The notes: a model not told the origin generated them from the sequence alone. Shown: positions 12,571 to 24,692, counted from the first letter of the stretch. The stretch: 64,000 nt of DNA from Siphonodentalium dalli (GCA_032622095.1 CP136066.1:106291319-106355318), one strand, 5' to 3'. Program-made: numbers and translations.

Positions 12571-12792
12571 CTCTTTCGGTGCCCAAGCCTATTTTCATTG
12601 ATTATCGTTATGTATGACATCACTGGGAACAATGAAACAAAAGTGGGCACCCCCCCCCTACCCATGGGTAATGTTTCAATTAAATATCACCCACGCATGA
12701 TACAAATATTAGATGACAAAATCCAGGCCAATCATGGCATTCATCGTAGGGTAAATTAGGGCCGATCTGATAGACCAATGGCACTGAAAGAG
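12571..12792. mobile_element. TTAA-type MITE (CTCTTTCGGTGCC ends)
   Basis: Ends are CTCTTTCGGTGCC and GGCACTGAAAGAG, with flanks TTAA (12567-12570) and TTAC (12793-12796). No ORF is present. A related solo start, TTAACCCTTTCAGTGCC, lies at about 35008-35024. Confidence 0.7.
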
Positions 12793-12796
12793 TTAC

Positions 12797-14330
12797 AGGG
12801 ATACTGTACCCAAATGCTGTTGTTGGTTTCTTTAGTCACTGAGTTGTAGAATAAGGTAACCAGATTTCCATTATTTGAAAGTCTGTTGAGTACGAAGTTT
12901 ATATGTTACAGATGGCAGATTAGCCGGAATGTGAAAATACCAATTGTCATTGTCGAGCAATTTTTGGACAGTTATCAAGCAAATGTATCAAATAAATGTT
13001 ATATTATATGTATAATTGTCTCATATACTCATTAAGTCATTGTATAGTCACTATCAGTGAGTGGCTTGAGTTTACGTCCCTTATCATCATAATATTTTTA
13101 CACGATCATGTGTGCCACACTTTGCCCAATCCACTATCCATGAATTATTTTGATTACGTCTTGTACACGGAAATTCGTAATTAAATTTATGACTCCAGCC
13201 ATAAATTTAATTTATATAAAATTATTAACTTTGATTTTAAGATAACCTATTAACCTGAAAGTTTACAGAATACATCTTTGACTCGAATTACTTAGTTTTC
13301 TATATATTATCGATATTATCTGTTCCATAGCAGCGGTCCTAACTATACACACTGTAGTTGTTGGAGTGGAGTAATGCAGAATATTGAACAAGTTACTGTT
13401 CCGAGTTGGAACGATTTCGCTACCATTCATATTACGCCGCTAATATCTTCTGCAGAATAACGTCATAGATGCTTTTTAGTGTTGAATTATATCTGCCGGA
13501 ATCTTATAAATTTGTAAAAACTGTAATGTGTAGCTTGTTCATTTATTTAGTCTTCAATCAGATAGCAGTCTCACGGGTGTAATTACATGATTAATGCTCT
13601 GGGTATCATCAACTGAATTAATGCCCCCTCGGAAATGATCAACTTGCATAATATTAGTAGCTTTGGATTGCTTTGTGAGTATCTCAGGTGCAAGGAAATG
13701 ACTACTTTTCAGTGACATATATAAAATTTTCTCCCGACAGGACAAACCATGGTCGCCCCGTCGCGTTATTTGTTTCCCCAATACGGCTGAATACAGACTC
13801 ATTTATTTCCCCCTGGCAGAAACCCTGTGTAAACAGTTCGCTTAAAATATTGTATGTTCTTTGTAGATTATATGATATGCACATATATTTCTACCCGATA
13901 CTAGCAGTCAACCAGTCCATACACACTATGGGCAATGCTGACATATCCGGGCGCCATAATACTGCCATTTAAATATAAATCAGTGGGTCTGACACTGTTT
14001 ATACTATATATAAATTTGCTATCGACTCATGTTGCTGCACAGAAATATCGGTGTTATGGGATATAGTCACCGTTTGTTTGCACCAAAATATCGGTGTTAT
14101 GGTTTCAAATGGTTAATGCCGTAAATCATATTCAATTTAAATCAACAATATTCACAAAGATCGATTTAGCATATGGAATGTAAGCAGATGACAAGACGGA
14201 AGTTAAAGGCCACATTTGCGTAACAATAATACATTTGGGTACACCTGGCACTATTTTGTGTTATACAATGACCATTGTATATCATTATTATCGAATGGGT
14301 TTAATGAATGGAATAATGGTAGGATCATGT
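12797..14330. other. No recognisable gene; small repeats only
   Basis: Apart from the palindrome at 13181-13216 and a repeated AAATATCGGTGTTATGG (14043 and 14086), no feature was identified. Overlapping frames near 13554-13972 lie on both strands and look non-coding. Confidence 0.55.
13181..13216. repeat. Short palindrome
   Basis: ATTAAATTTATG and CATAAATTTAAT are perfect inverted copies separated by 8 bases. Confidence 0.75.
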
Positions 14331-14493
14331 AATAAATAGACAGAACACATGCAACGTGCATCTTAATCGAGACTCTTTTATCGAAAGAGTTGTGGATGGC
14401 GCAAGGATATATTTCGATCTAAATATAACTATGTGCCATCTGTAACGAGTTCGATAAAAGATTATGATGCAAGTTGTGTTCTGTATTTATTCT
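14331..14493. mobile_element. Short foldback element
   Basis: AATAAATAGACAGAACACATG, shorter inner matches and the right end TTGTGTTCTGTATTTATTC are imperfect inverted copies about 60 bp long around a ~35-bp loop. The arms share CTCTTTTATCGA and TCGATAAAAGA blocks. No other copy was noticed. Confidence 0.5.
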
Positions 14494-15456
14494 ACACTGT
14501 TCAGTCAGATAAGTTCAATCCATGAATGTCACCTTCATTGTTACTATAGCTACCTTTATTGTGATTTAAGTCTGACAAATAACCAGTAATTATGGAGGGA
14601 TCACCGGAAGCAGATGATCGACGTATTTAAATGTACGTCATCTTTCTTGGCGACAACGTCAACAAGAATAATTCCGGCTTGTATTCCACTAGAGGTATAC
14701 ACTAATATGTATTCAATGGCTGGGATTCCGTTGAATTCATGTGACTCACATCAATGGGTGTGGAATAAATACAAATATAGTTTTTATTTTGTTGCATTTT
14801 TTTATGATTTACCCGGTACTCTGTTGTGGTGCCTGACACTCACCCATCCCCAAATTTATCATGTTTGAGTCAGGGAAAGTTTAGTCACAATATCCAATAC
14901 AATTGTATTGTTGAACATTGGTCTATTAGTCTATAATAATTGTTTGAATTGAACTTGGTCAAATATGGAAATGTTTTTCTCTAGTGATAGGTGGCTCAGT
15001 CACTGATATCCCTGGTTGTCACAGATAACAGAATCCTCATTTCAATCATAAGAACATCTCATAAAGTGAAATTAAAATTATAAAGCGCTCTGAATGAAAC
15101 TTCAAGTACTGGCTTGTTCCAGGGATAAATAAGAGAATTGAGAGAAATACTAATTATAATGCGAAATGCTGCCAGGCATAACAGAAAAAATCTTGTCACA
15201 CACAAGATGAATGATTCGCTAATGATGAGTGACCTTTTCATCCGTGATGTGATGTAATGGCTCTTAGCGACCAAGTGTTCTGTCGGCAAGGTCCTTCAGA
15301 CGTTGACTGGAACGGAATTAGGTACCTGGAATTGGTGAATTTGATTGTTAGGCATGTGTGTAGAAATTCCAATTCCCAGAGCAATAACCAGATTGCTTTT
15401 TTATACAGCCAATCATTGCTAGTCATTTTTTTTATTTTGTTCCTTGCACCCTTCTG
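14494..15456. other. No recognisable feature
   Basis: AT-rich, with no repeat or coding similarity recognised. Confidence 0.5.
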
Positions 15457-15882
15457 CAAGCCTGAGTTTATAGTGTGTCTGACATTTGCAGAATGAGGTC
15501 CCCAGAGGGTAATTTAGTGACGCTATACCGCATAGCGGGCTAGCATCACCAAATTCACCCTCTGAATGACCTCATTCTGCTTAGGCCTCAAATTCCGTGG
15601 GAGACCTGGGATCAGATTGAAGTTGCCTAGCTGAAGTTGGTGATGTTCACCCATTAGTCACATCGATTATAAATGCAATTTATCTTAGGGGAAATAGAAA
15701 CTGAACAGAAGGGAAAAAGTAACAATGTTAATTTGAGACTATAGATACTTCCCAGAAGATGAGGCCTATTAAAGCAGAATGAAGTCCCCATAAGGTGAAT
15801 TTGTGGGATAGCATCACTAAATTCACCCTCTGGCCCTGGGGACCTCTTTCTGCAAATGTCAGGCACACTACACTCAGGCTTG
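15457..15882. mobile_element. Family B foldback element, complete copy
   Basis: The ends are CAAGCCTGAGTTTATAGTG and CACTACACTCAGGCTTG. Flanking octamers CCCTTCTG (15449-15456) and CTCTTCTG (15883-15890) differ by one base, suggesting an 8-bp target duplication as in hAT-like MITEs. Each terminal repeat contains its own ~90-bp palindrome (GCAGAATGAGGTCC to its complement), so one strand could fold into two hairpins within a larger stem. Confidence 0.88.
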
Positions 15883-16387
15883 CTCTTCTGTAATACATTG
15901 TATCTTAGCAAGACCAGAGTCATTTTGATTCTGATGAAATTAGGATTAGCCTGGAGGCTCCAATTTGAGAGAAGTTTCTGTTGCTTTTGGTTCATTGACA
16001 TGGGAGAAGACGTTTGTTATCAGGGATAAGAGCATGGCGACAGGGGGAAGATGTGAGACCCACAACTTTGTTAGACAGGAATAGTTGGAAATTTGTGACT
16101 TATAATAAATTTAAATTGTGACTCAGTGGTAAAATTTTGTTTGTTTTATTATTTTTCTTCAAATATTTTAGATTTTGTTAACCATCTGGTGTTATTATAT
16201 GTTTCATTTGCATGCAGTTATTTATATATACATGTATATAGATATAGATGAATTGGTTTGGAAAAGGAACGACAATAAGCATGAGCTTTTTATAGTCATC
16301 TTTGTACAGAGCGGAGTCCACAAGTTATGCGTGTTCATTCGTTAAAACTCTGTATTATTATGGTAACGCATGATGTCAGATCAGATT

Positions 16388-16646
16388 GAAGTTCCCCAGT
16401 TGAAGTTGGTGATGTTCATCCATAAGTCACCTCAATTATGTATTTTATCTTCTTCAAATTAGGGGATATAGAAACGTCCCAGAAGGGAAAAAGTTAAACT
16501 ATTAACAAACAATGTTAATTTGAGACAATAGATACTTCTCAGAATATGAGGCATATATTAAGCAGAATGAGGTCCCCACTGTGGGTAGCATCACTCTGGG
16601 GACCTCATTCTGCAAATGATAGACACACTATTTGCAGGCTTGGTTC
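16388..16646. mobile_element. Family B foldback element, 5'-truncated copy
   Basis: Internal family B sequence (GATTGAAGTTCCCCAGTTG, GAAGTTGGTGATGTTCATCC) leads into a shortened hairpin at 16562-16617 and an outer end GATAGACACACTATTTGCAGGCTTG. The opposite terminal repeat is absent. Confidence 0.8.
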
Positions 16647-17416
16647 AGGGGAAAACACATTTCAGTCATGTTGTCCTACTGAAACTCAATCGATTATCGA
16701 GTATTCCAATTTTGTTTAGCACAATTTCCTTGACTGAACACTTATAATCAGGGTTGGTTTGGATCCATGTTGTACAGTAATGCCCTAAATAATCGACTCC
16801 TTAACCACAGCAGAATTATGGGTAACTTTTAGGGTCCTGCGAATATTCGAGATTCGATTCGAAAGTCAAATTCGACTTCAAATTCGATTCAAAAAAGTAA
16901 GCTGTTTACGGACAAGTTCACACGTCGATCTTAGCTGTTTCTGTGCCATATAATTCCCGAAAATTATGAATATATGCACCTTATAATTCTTATTGTACAT
17001 CGCGAATGTTCGCATGCTATTAAATATAAGTATAGCCAGTAATTAGCCACTATAGGACGACTATATACATCTGAATTCTAGCGTTGAACATGGTAGCCAA
17101 AAGCTCAGAGATCGCCGATGGACCGACGACACGCGTAAATTATAATAGCGATGAGATGCTTAAAAGCATTGTCCAGATTGGTCATTACTCGAGTTACCAT
17201 GGATATCTCGATCCAGTTTTGTGGTGTAATTCTACTTTTTCAAATTGTACAACAAAAACAGTTTATTCAGATCGCCGCACGCGACTTTTCCCGTTTTGTC
17301 TAAAACCGTGCACACGAGGTACCAATGGAGTACACCGCTAACCCCTTTTCTAGTGATTCGTCTTTCGAACGAAGTATGAATGCAAATGGATATTGGCCAG
17401 ATTATTTTATGCATGG

Positions 17417-18581
17417 TTAGTCCAAGTCTTCTTGTACTAAAACCAGCTAAGATATTGGGATGGCGATGCTGGTCTTTAGTCCAAGACCGCTTGTATACCA
17501 ATCCTTTGACACAACTTACGCCCACGATCTGTGGCGGGAATTTGTGGTGTATTTTACTGGATTTACCTAGCAAATCAATACATGATGCTATATGCATCGG
17601 AAAGGCTTACATCTTATGGTCATAATGGTGTATAATAATCTAACTTTAATGTTAAATTACACATAGAATATTCCGGTTGATTGCCACACACATCGATTTG
17701 TTTCTCTGTTTGTTTACATTTTAACCGAAAGCCGAAGTGGTCCGAATAAGTTCGGCATAATCCGCTGTTTGTTCTACTAATTCTACTTTCCGTTTCTATA
17801 TATAGCGCGGGTTTTCCGAACAAAAATAGCGAAAACCGATCGCCCGAAAGTCCAGTTTTCTATGTGCTTTCAGAACAATTCCCGCACTAAAAACTTAATG
17901 ACATAATGGAGGATCAGAACGGTAGTTTTGTTGACAATTTTCGCAAGCAACTTGTCAAAATTGGAGCAAATTAGAACTCTTGTGTCTGACTTGCCATGCG
18001 TGATGTGCATTTGACATCTGTGTTGATAAAATAATCGGAGAACCGAATCACACAGTTTCGAAATATAGTTCTTCCGTTTTAGTGGGACTTTTCAAACTTA
18101 AGGTTCATTTATTTAGTGTATTACATTTATATCTCCAATGTTTAATTAATCTATTTATTATTTTATTTATTGACACACATAATTACGATTACAATGGAGA
18201 ATTCATCGTAATTTGCGTTGTTGTCCAAAATCTACGGAATATTTTCAACGGAAAATGCCGAACGCAGTTCGCAAGGTCAACTGAGTTCGCATACTTTAAA
18301 AAATATGTAAACACTGCGGCAAATGTTTCTTTTCACATTAAATTACCGCTTTCAATTCACAACCGATTTGGGTTTCAGATAAAATAGCATGTCTTCTGCG
18401 GAAACTATCCGTTTATTGTAGCAATTGTGATATTTTATTTCATATAATTGTGGTTTTATTTGAGCGGATCACTAACGCTTAAGTCCTGTCAAAGGAATGC
18501 ATGGGCCTGGAACTCGGACTAAAGACCGGCACCTCCATCCCGATATCTTAGCCGGCTTTAGTACGAGAAGACTTGGACTAA
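17417..18581. mobile_element. DNA element nested inside the hAT element, ~100-bp terminal inverted repeats
   Basis: The left end starts TTAGTCCAAGTCTTCT and the right end is its reverse complement with few differences; the inverted similarity runs about 100 bp inward. The flanks share TGCATGG (17410-17416 and 18582-18588); counting one ambiguous base gives ATGCATGG, an 8-bp duplication. No transposase was recognised in the ~1.0-kb interior. The TSD length suggests hAT or P-like transposition, but the superfamily is undecided. Confidence 0.78.
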
Positions 18582-18804
18582 TGCATGGTATGTTGATATA
18601 TGTTACGACCAAATGAAGTTACTTAATAAGTGTATTTAACAATAAAATAAATGTAACTTTCCCATCCTCCACATTCGTCGTGGTCGACATTCGTTCTGTA
18701 ATATCGCCGAGAATGTAAACAACACGTGCTCCCGGCGTCGAAGAATGCGTGTGGCGGTGTTTTCTTTTGAAGTTGACTTTCAGTTTTGGAGCGTTCCTTG
18801 AAAC

Positions 18805-19065
18805 TTGACAATTTGTCGTCCGTTATTCATGTTTATTTTAAACATGATAAAAGCTACATGTAGTGCAGAAACTTACACGTGTGATGAATGCAACGTGGTA
18901 TATAAATCGCAAGCGTATGGGACAACAAGACATCTAATCATCCAACACTACATAAACAGGCTACCCTGCGACTGTTGTTGCATCTTCAAGTTTATAAAAA
19001 CGGGTGTTTCCGAGTGCCGATTTGCAATTGTGCATGTACATGCAAACTCTACAAATTGCGCGTGA
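18805..19065 (+). pseudogene. BED-like zinc-finger fragment of a hAT transposase
   Basis: An 86-codon open stretch near the right end of the hAT element contains C26-x2-C29 and H43-x4-H48 in a context resembling BED fingers (TCDECNVVYKSQ then GTTRHLIIQHY). BED fingers are common at the N-terminus of hAT transposases and bind element ends. The sequence after residue 50 does not resemble a transposase, so this is taken as a truncated relic. Confidence 0.5.
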
Positions 19066-19667
19066 TTTTAATTTCCGATAATCCGTTTAGTGGTTATATA
19101 TCTAATCGTCGATACGACCGCATGGACGTTTTAATCTGTTTTTTTTTTCTCTCAACAATTCTCAATTGAAGTTAATAGTATCGGGAACGACGGTTGATCG
19201 CCACACAAGTTATGATGGAATTTCATGGAAGTTCATAGAACGTTTCTCAAATCGTCTAATCATTGACATTAAAAGCCTAATTGAGAATGCAACACACAGG
19301 TATGATTCGATTCGATATTCGATTCGATATTCGATTCGATTATGTAGACTCGATTCGATATTCGATTCGATCAAAATCTCCAATTCGCAGGACCCTAGTA
19401 ACTTTTCAGGATTTTGTCAGTGAGAGCTTTCCGATGAATGACAACAAGCCATATTTCCGACTAAATCCTGAAAAGTTACCCATAATTCTGCTTTGGTTAA
19501 GGAGTTGATTATTTAGGGCATTACTGTATGCTCTAGATTTAGAATCCATTGCTTGTCTGTCCATGTGACATCAGTCTGGTAGTTATTCCTCTTGCACTCG
19601 ATAACTCAACTAATTTCAAGCCATGACGTACATCTAAAATTATATATACTTAAAGATGCATAATCCA

Positions 19668-19915
19668 AATTGACGCTCTTAAATTACTATTACTTTGGGG
19701 TAAAAATAATATTTGAATCGAGTCGAGGAATGCACCCATCAAAGCTCAGAGTGATCAGATATCGATATTTTTCAATTTGTTATGTCCCTTTTGGCAAATA
19801 TGCGTCAAGCCGACAGTCTTGGACCAAATTGCAAATGGAGATGGATAACCCTAAAATTAAGTTTTGGGTGTCAGATATTTGACAACCCGACCTAATTTTG
19901 TTGAACAAAATATAC
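19668..19915. repeat. Dispersed repeat, copy 1
   Basis: It shares TTAAATTACTATT, CGAGTCGAGGAA, GAGTGATCAGATAT and TTTTGTTGAACAAAAT with 55690-55985 in the same order. Both are followed by diverged sequence. Confidence 0.75.
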
Positions 19916-21167
19916 TTTTGTTGGGGGGGGGGGGGAGGGTAATAAAAGTTTGCAGGAAGGTATGCTGGGGTGGATGGGTAGTCAGAGAGGCAAAAAACTC
20001 ATTTTTTACAACCTCATGCAAATTGTTTAGTAAAGACCTTTTTTGTTTGTATTTGACATTTGTAACAGTTTAAAACATATTATAACTGTACAAAACACCA
20101 TATTTATGTTACTGGGAGCTCATTTGGGCTTTAGTAGCTATGGCATGTTGCATATGGTAAGGTGATGTGAAATAACTTCCTTCCCGACACCATTCGGAAA
20201 GAACCGGCATGGACATTTTTAGAAGAAAAAAAAATCTGAAATCATATATATTCAACAAAATAATATTATTGTAACTGCTTATCATTTAGTATAATAGTAG
20301 TTGCCTCAGTAGATTAACAAAAGTGGTATGGAATAATGCTGAGCTGGATGACAGAAAATAGTTAGAAATTATAGAATTGTGTGTATCTTGTGTGGACCTC
20401 GGCTTGCTAATATCAGCTATTGATCAAATAATAGTTCCAATTGCAGCTTAGTAAATCTCCTATCTGTGTTTATCTAATTTCAAAAATATTGTAACTCTAG
20501 ATGAATTGGAGCTTAACAACTGATATGTCACCGTCGTGTCTACAAAATGTCAGCAATGACTCAAAATCAAGATTGAGTTCACTGTCCTGAGATAATGCTA
20601 TCAGCTAAAAAGGTATTACAGCCAAAGACCCAAACACATGTTCGGTTCTTGTAATAGCATGCATGGGAAAATGATATTTCACTGGATACTGTACTAGTAT
20701 GTATAACATTTTTTGTAAAATTAGATAATATTATGCCTTGTACTATTGAGCTAGCTAGTGCATGCAGTAGCTATCAGCTTCTGAATGCTTACTGTATTTG
20801 TCCACTGACCTGGAAACTCTTAATACATGTATGTGGTAGACAAAATACCTATCAGTCAGTATTTGAAAAATTTCAATTTTCATTAAAACATAGCTGCTAA
20901 ACGTTAAAACCATCATTTGGACTAAATGTTATAAGTTTGCAGTCATATAAGCAATATACGAAGAGTTTTATGCGGTTTCGGTCCAAAATTAGTGAAATTT
21001 TGGGGGTGGCTGTCAAAAACAAATTTGCAGGTTTGGGGGTGGTGTGTCCCCGAAAATGCCAGATGCAAAAAAAGCCAGCATACCTTCCTGCCAATTTTTT
21101 ACTACCCTCCCCGCTTTTGGTGAAATTTTATACTATAGTTGACAGTGCATGGTTAGCAACTTAGCAT
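19916..21167. other. Mostly unassigned; short inverted pair
   Basis: GGCAGGAAGGTATGCTGG-like sequence near 19952-19969 (as GCAGGAAGGTATGCTGGGG) and its inverted form near 21076-21095 flank ~1.1 kb without ORFs. This may be a further degenerate element; the ends are unclear. Confidence 0.4.
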
Positions 21168-22242
21168 CAAGGCTCAAAATAAGTGCGTGGTCACGGTCAA
21201 TGTCCGGCCAAAAATGGCCTATGTCCCCCCGGCGCATTTTTGTATCTGTCGGACATTCTGTCCGACGCAAAATATGCTTATCATCTTCCATTTTCTGTTT
21301 TTAATTTAATTCAATGAGTCATTATCCTAATTAAGTGTGAAAATTATGCTCACAAAAGGCATCAAACCGGAGTCAATTGGCAACAAACATCGAAAAATCT
21401 GAACAACATCGCTAAATTAATGGACTATACCTCGAAAATAGGGAACATTAAACGAGTATAAAAGGAAGTCTTTTAGGCTTACAGTCCAGGTTTGAGCCCA
21501 TATACTTCTATTGACTCAATCTGATATGTGAATGGGTGTTGGTTAATACAATTTCAATGAGTTTGTACATATATGACAGGTGATTGTTTCATTCTAAGAT
21601 CAAGTTCTATATTCTGTCGTTATATGTGAGTGATGGATAGGAATTAAAATGTGTAACACTAGTATGGATTCAAACATTGATCTTTTGTAAGAACTGTTGG
21701 TTGGTGGGGATATTTTTATCAGGTTGAATATTGTTCACATACAGGGAACTCATGCTTTAATACAGTATGCTATTATCGGATAACCACTTCAAGGGAGTGA
21801 ACTCTAAATAGTCACTTATATCACACCACACCAGTATCACATAACAGCATTCCTGGCTATTGATTATAATATTTAACACAGTTGTTTTAAGATCAGTGGC
21901 AAGGTGACTTCTTAATCATTATTTTGGGAGACTCTTTAATATCTATCTGCTATTGTGTAATACTCAGGCACCTGGGAGCCAATGTCCTGTCAACATTGAT
22001 ATAATAATTAATTAATAACATTTGTTATTTTATCATGATATGATATTTGACATTGAATTGTCCTGTGATTACATAAATAATAAAGGACCATTGACTGTTG
22101 GTTATTTGTAAATTATAAAGAATTTGGAGACAGAAAGCCACATTGTTAAAATTTGACAGGCACCATTCTGAAATGACCAGCTCAATCCATTTGGTGCCTG
22201 TCATTTTGAAAGGCAGTAAATTTTTTTTTATTTTGAGCCTTG
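21168..22242. mobile_element. hAT-like non-autonomous element, 1075 bp
   Basis: Termini CAAGGCTCAAAATAA and TTATTTTGAGCCTTG are inverted, the outer sequence fits the hAT consensus YARNG, and flanking octamers CTTAGCAT and GTTAGCAT differ by one base. No transposase ORF is visible. A short internal hairpin (GACAGGCACCA and its complement) lies at 22157-22204. Confidence 0.72.
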
Positions 22243-22650
22243 GTTAGCATTATTTTTTGGAAATTAATCGATTCTGATAACTAAACGGCATTTCAAGAAA
22301 TGTTGTTGGAATCTGATGATATGTGGACCATCAAATCAGATTGGCACCTTTAAATTGTTATATAAATCAATGATGCTGACAAGATTCTACATTTTGGTTT
22401 GGTCTGATAATCAGCTCGGTTGAAATTAACTTTTTTCTGTCAATATTGACCAACAAGCGAACAGATCTCCAACTGATTACGGGAGAAGTAGTAATGCTCT
22501 TTCTCGAAGCTTTCAACTGCTGACATTCCTCAGCATGTATATTATCAGAACAATTGCATTTGGACCGTGTCATGTGCCATAGCTATTTGACCAAGGTTAT
22601 AATCAATGTAAAGTACATTGAAACTAATTCACTATATCCCACGTCAAGAT

Positions 22651-22749
22651 CACATTACCCTGACATTGTTCCCACTACATTGGCTTCCCGTTTCTGAGCG
22701 CCTTAAGTTCAAGATGCTCGCAATGACTTGCAAGTCATCAAAAAACTGT
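22651..22749 (+). pseudogene. Non-LTR retrotransposon (CR1/L2/jockey group) reverse transcriptase tail
   Basis: Thirty-three codons read HITLTLFPLHWLPVSERLKF and continue KMLAMTCKSS. With the preceding GAT codon this gives DHIT.....LHWLPV.(E)R..FK, a signature near the C-terminal end of ORF2 in many LINEs of the jockey/CR1/L2 group. The frame is lost on both sides, so only a fragment remains. Confidence 0.75.
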
Positions 22750-22974
22750 GCACCATAATATGGTTTTACATCAATGATAAGATGTATGCATTATGCATGT
22801 ATGCACTGAGGCATCTCAGATCTGGGGACTTAAGGGGTTTCCACGCCTGAGCTATGTCAGGAGGTGGAAAGTTTAGATGGGCCTTCACAGAAAACTACTT
22901 AGTTATAATAATTAACAAGTGCAAATGCACAAAGAAGGGTTACAACTCCAAAGATTGAGATATCTTAGGCAAGA

Positions 22975-23006
22975 GCCTGACGCGTTTCTTCGCTAGTGCG
23001 AGTCAA
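22975..23006 (-). ncRNA. Degenerate hammerhead-like sequence
   Basis: The minus strand contains TGACTCGC, a three-base loop, AGCGA and GAAACGCGTC, resembling stem II, the GAAA box and stem III of Penelope-type hammerheads. The CTGATGA box is incomplete. Taken as a decayed relic at best. Confidence 0.28.
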
Positions 23007-23540
23007 CGGAGGCAATGAATGGCCGTGTGGTCGGCCTTATATACCCTACCCCAGAGGTGATGTCATCTCCTGCTCTGTGAATGGTCAGATATATCAATTG
23101 TTTCCAATTGGTTGGAAGGTAGACCGCCATTGGTCATGTGGTGGTCAACTACTTAGTTGTTAAGCTAGTGCACCACATGAAGGAATCTGTACTATCTGAA
23201 GACCACATCAAGCATATTATACATGTATAACAATAAAAATGTCAGAGAGATGACTTTAATCATAGTTTTAGTAGGGAAATTTTGGGAACAGCATTCTCCA
23301 AAAATATACAAATTGAGTGAAAATGTATAACTTCTATAAAAAGTACATGATCTAAACTGGTAAAAGGGTCGATTGAGGTCAATACTGCTTCAAGAATTTC
23401 AATATTATATAAATGTGCTATAAATTTTTTAGCAAACATTTATAAATTATCTAGCCCATCCAGTTAAATGTCATAACTTTTTAATGATATGCTTCTTTTA
23501 GTTCCCAGACAGCTGCTTCATATATAACTTTTACTCAGGA

Positions 23541-24113
23541 CATGCCTGAGTTTAGTGTGCCTGTCATTTGCAGAATGAGGTCCCCAGAGGGTGAATTTAG
23601 TGATGCTATCCTGCATAGCGGGCTAGCATCACTAAATTCACCCTCTGGGACCTCATTCTCTTTAGGCCTCATCTTATCTGGAAAGTTTCTTTATTGGAAA
23701 ATTTCTATAGAAACTTCTTCACATAGATTCTATTTCTTTTTAGTTTAGTTTCTCTATATCCCCAAATTGGCAGATGACACATTGCATAATCGAGATTCCC
23801 AATGGGTGTACATTACAATATTCACCATTTGGGAACTTCAATCTGAGTCTATGTGTCCCATATTTTCTCTATATCCCCAAATTGGCAGACGACACATTGC
23901 ATAATTGAGGTTCCCAATGGGTGCACATCACAATATTCACCATTTTGGAACTTCAATCTGAGTCTATGTCTCCCATAGCAGATGACGCCATGCAGAATGA
24001 TGTCCCGACCGGGTGAATTTGATGATGCTAGCCCGCTGTGTGTGATAGTGTCACTAAATTCACCTTCTGGGGACATCATTCTGCAAATGACAGGCACACT
24101 AAACTCAAGCTTG
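23541..24113. mobile_element. Family B foldback element with internal duplication
   Basis: The ends CATGCCTGAGTTTAGTGTG and CACACTAAACTCAAGCTTG enclose two hairpin-bearing terminal repeats. Flanking octamers ACTCAGGA and GCTCCGGA may be an old duplication (two mismatches). The middle contains two tandem copies, ~114 bp each, of the block running from CTATATCCCCAAATTGGCAG to CTGAGTCTATGT (about 23754-23981). Confidence 0.88.
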
Positions 24114-24617
24114 GCTCCGGAGATATGCATGGAAATCCCCATTCAAAATTGGTCGCTTGACCTCCCTCTTAATTGTTACCTGCCTTCACCTACTTCTAAC
24201 AAGTGCTGCACAGGACAGACACCATGTTAAAATAGGTAATTTCCTCTTCAATATAGAGCCCTTGTTTCAGTTCGAATATAGGCCAACTACAGCATTTATA
24301 TTTTCCATCGAACTCTATAGATATAGGTATGCTTCCCACTTAACACAGGTAAGATAAGATATGGATTGTTTAGGAAATATAGTTTAGTCTTCCCACTGCC
24401 TGGGGTAGAACTTAAAATGACCTGGCATTGCAGCTAAGCCATATTGAAATCAAAATGCTACTGTATTTGTGTGTTACACTCAGGTCAAATTCAAATACTT
24501 ATAATTAAAGGGTGAGTGTATGCAAATCACTATTATAAATACAACAATAGGTACATGTAGCTCGGGTAGAGGATAAAGGCTTAAACAAATGAGCAAGTGT
24601 GTCAAAAGAATATTGGT

Positions 24618-24692
24618 GGCATGGTGGTCCAGTGGTTAGCGTGCTCAACTCGTAACATCATGGTGTGAAGACATCTTTCATTTGAATACCTT
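24618..24692 (+). repeat. tRNA-like (SINE head) remnant
   Basis: GGCATGGTGGTCCAGTGGTT is followed by AGCGTGCTCAACTCG, a good D-arm/A-box-like stretch. The expected B box is degenerate (TTTCATTTGAATACC). It does not fold as a functional tRNA by eye and is probably the head of a tRNA-derived SINE. Confidence 0.45.

Larger units (their letters stand above)
16830..19397. mobile_element. hAT-type DNA transposon inserted in MITE copy 4
   Basis: Termini are TAGGGTCCTGCGAAT and its exact reverse complement, flanked by a perfect 8-bp duplication GTAACTTT (16822-16829 and 19398-19405). An 8-bp duplication and a terminus fitting YARNG are hallmarks of the hAT superfamily. Subterminal regions are rich in ATTCGATTCGAT repeats. 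Inside is a BED-like zinc-finger remnant (18880-18951) and a further inserted element (17417-18581). No DDE transposase core was found, so it is non-autonomous or eroded. Confidence 0.88.
16775..19526. mobile_element. Family A foldback MITE, copy 4, split by a 2.57-kb insertion
   Basis: The left end (CAGTAATGCCCTAAATAATC, TA flank at 16773-16774) and right end (GGGCATTACTG, TA at 19527-19528) belong to one MITE. Its left arm is interrupted at GTAACTTT by the hAT-type element at 16830-19397. After the insertion the arm resumes with a duplicated GTAACTTT and continues to the palindrome centre. Confidence 0.9.

Noticed and set aside
13554-13972. Overlapping open frames on both strands
   Set aside because: Mutually antisense, with no splice context or similarity; chance frames.
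17084-17341. 85-codon frame in the hAT element
   Set aside because: No transposase motif recognised, and it is short; not reported as a gene.
24618-24692. Functional tRNA gene
   Set aside because: The B box is degenerate and acceptor pairing is absent by eye; kept only as a SINE-like relic.
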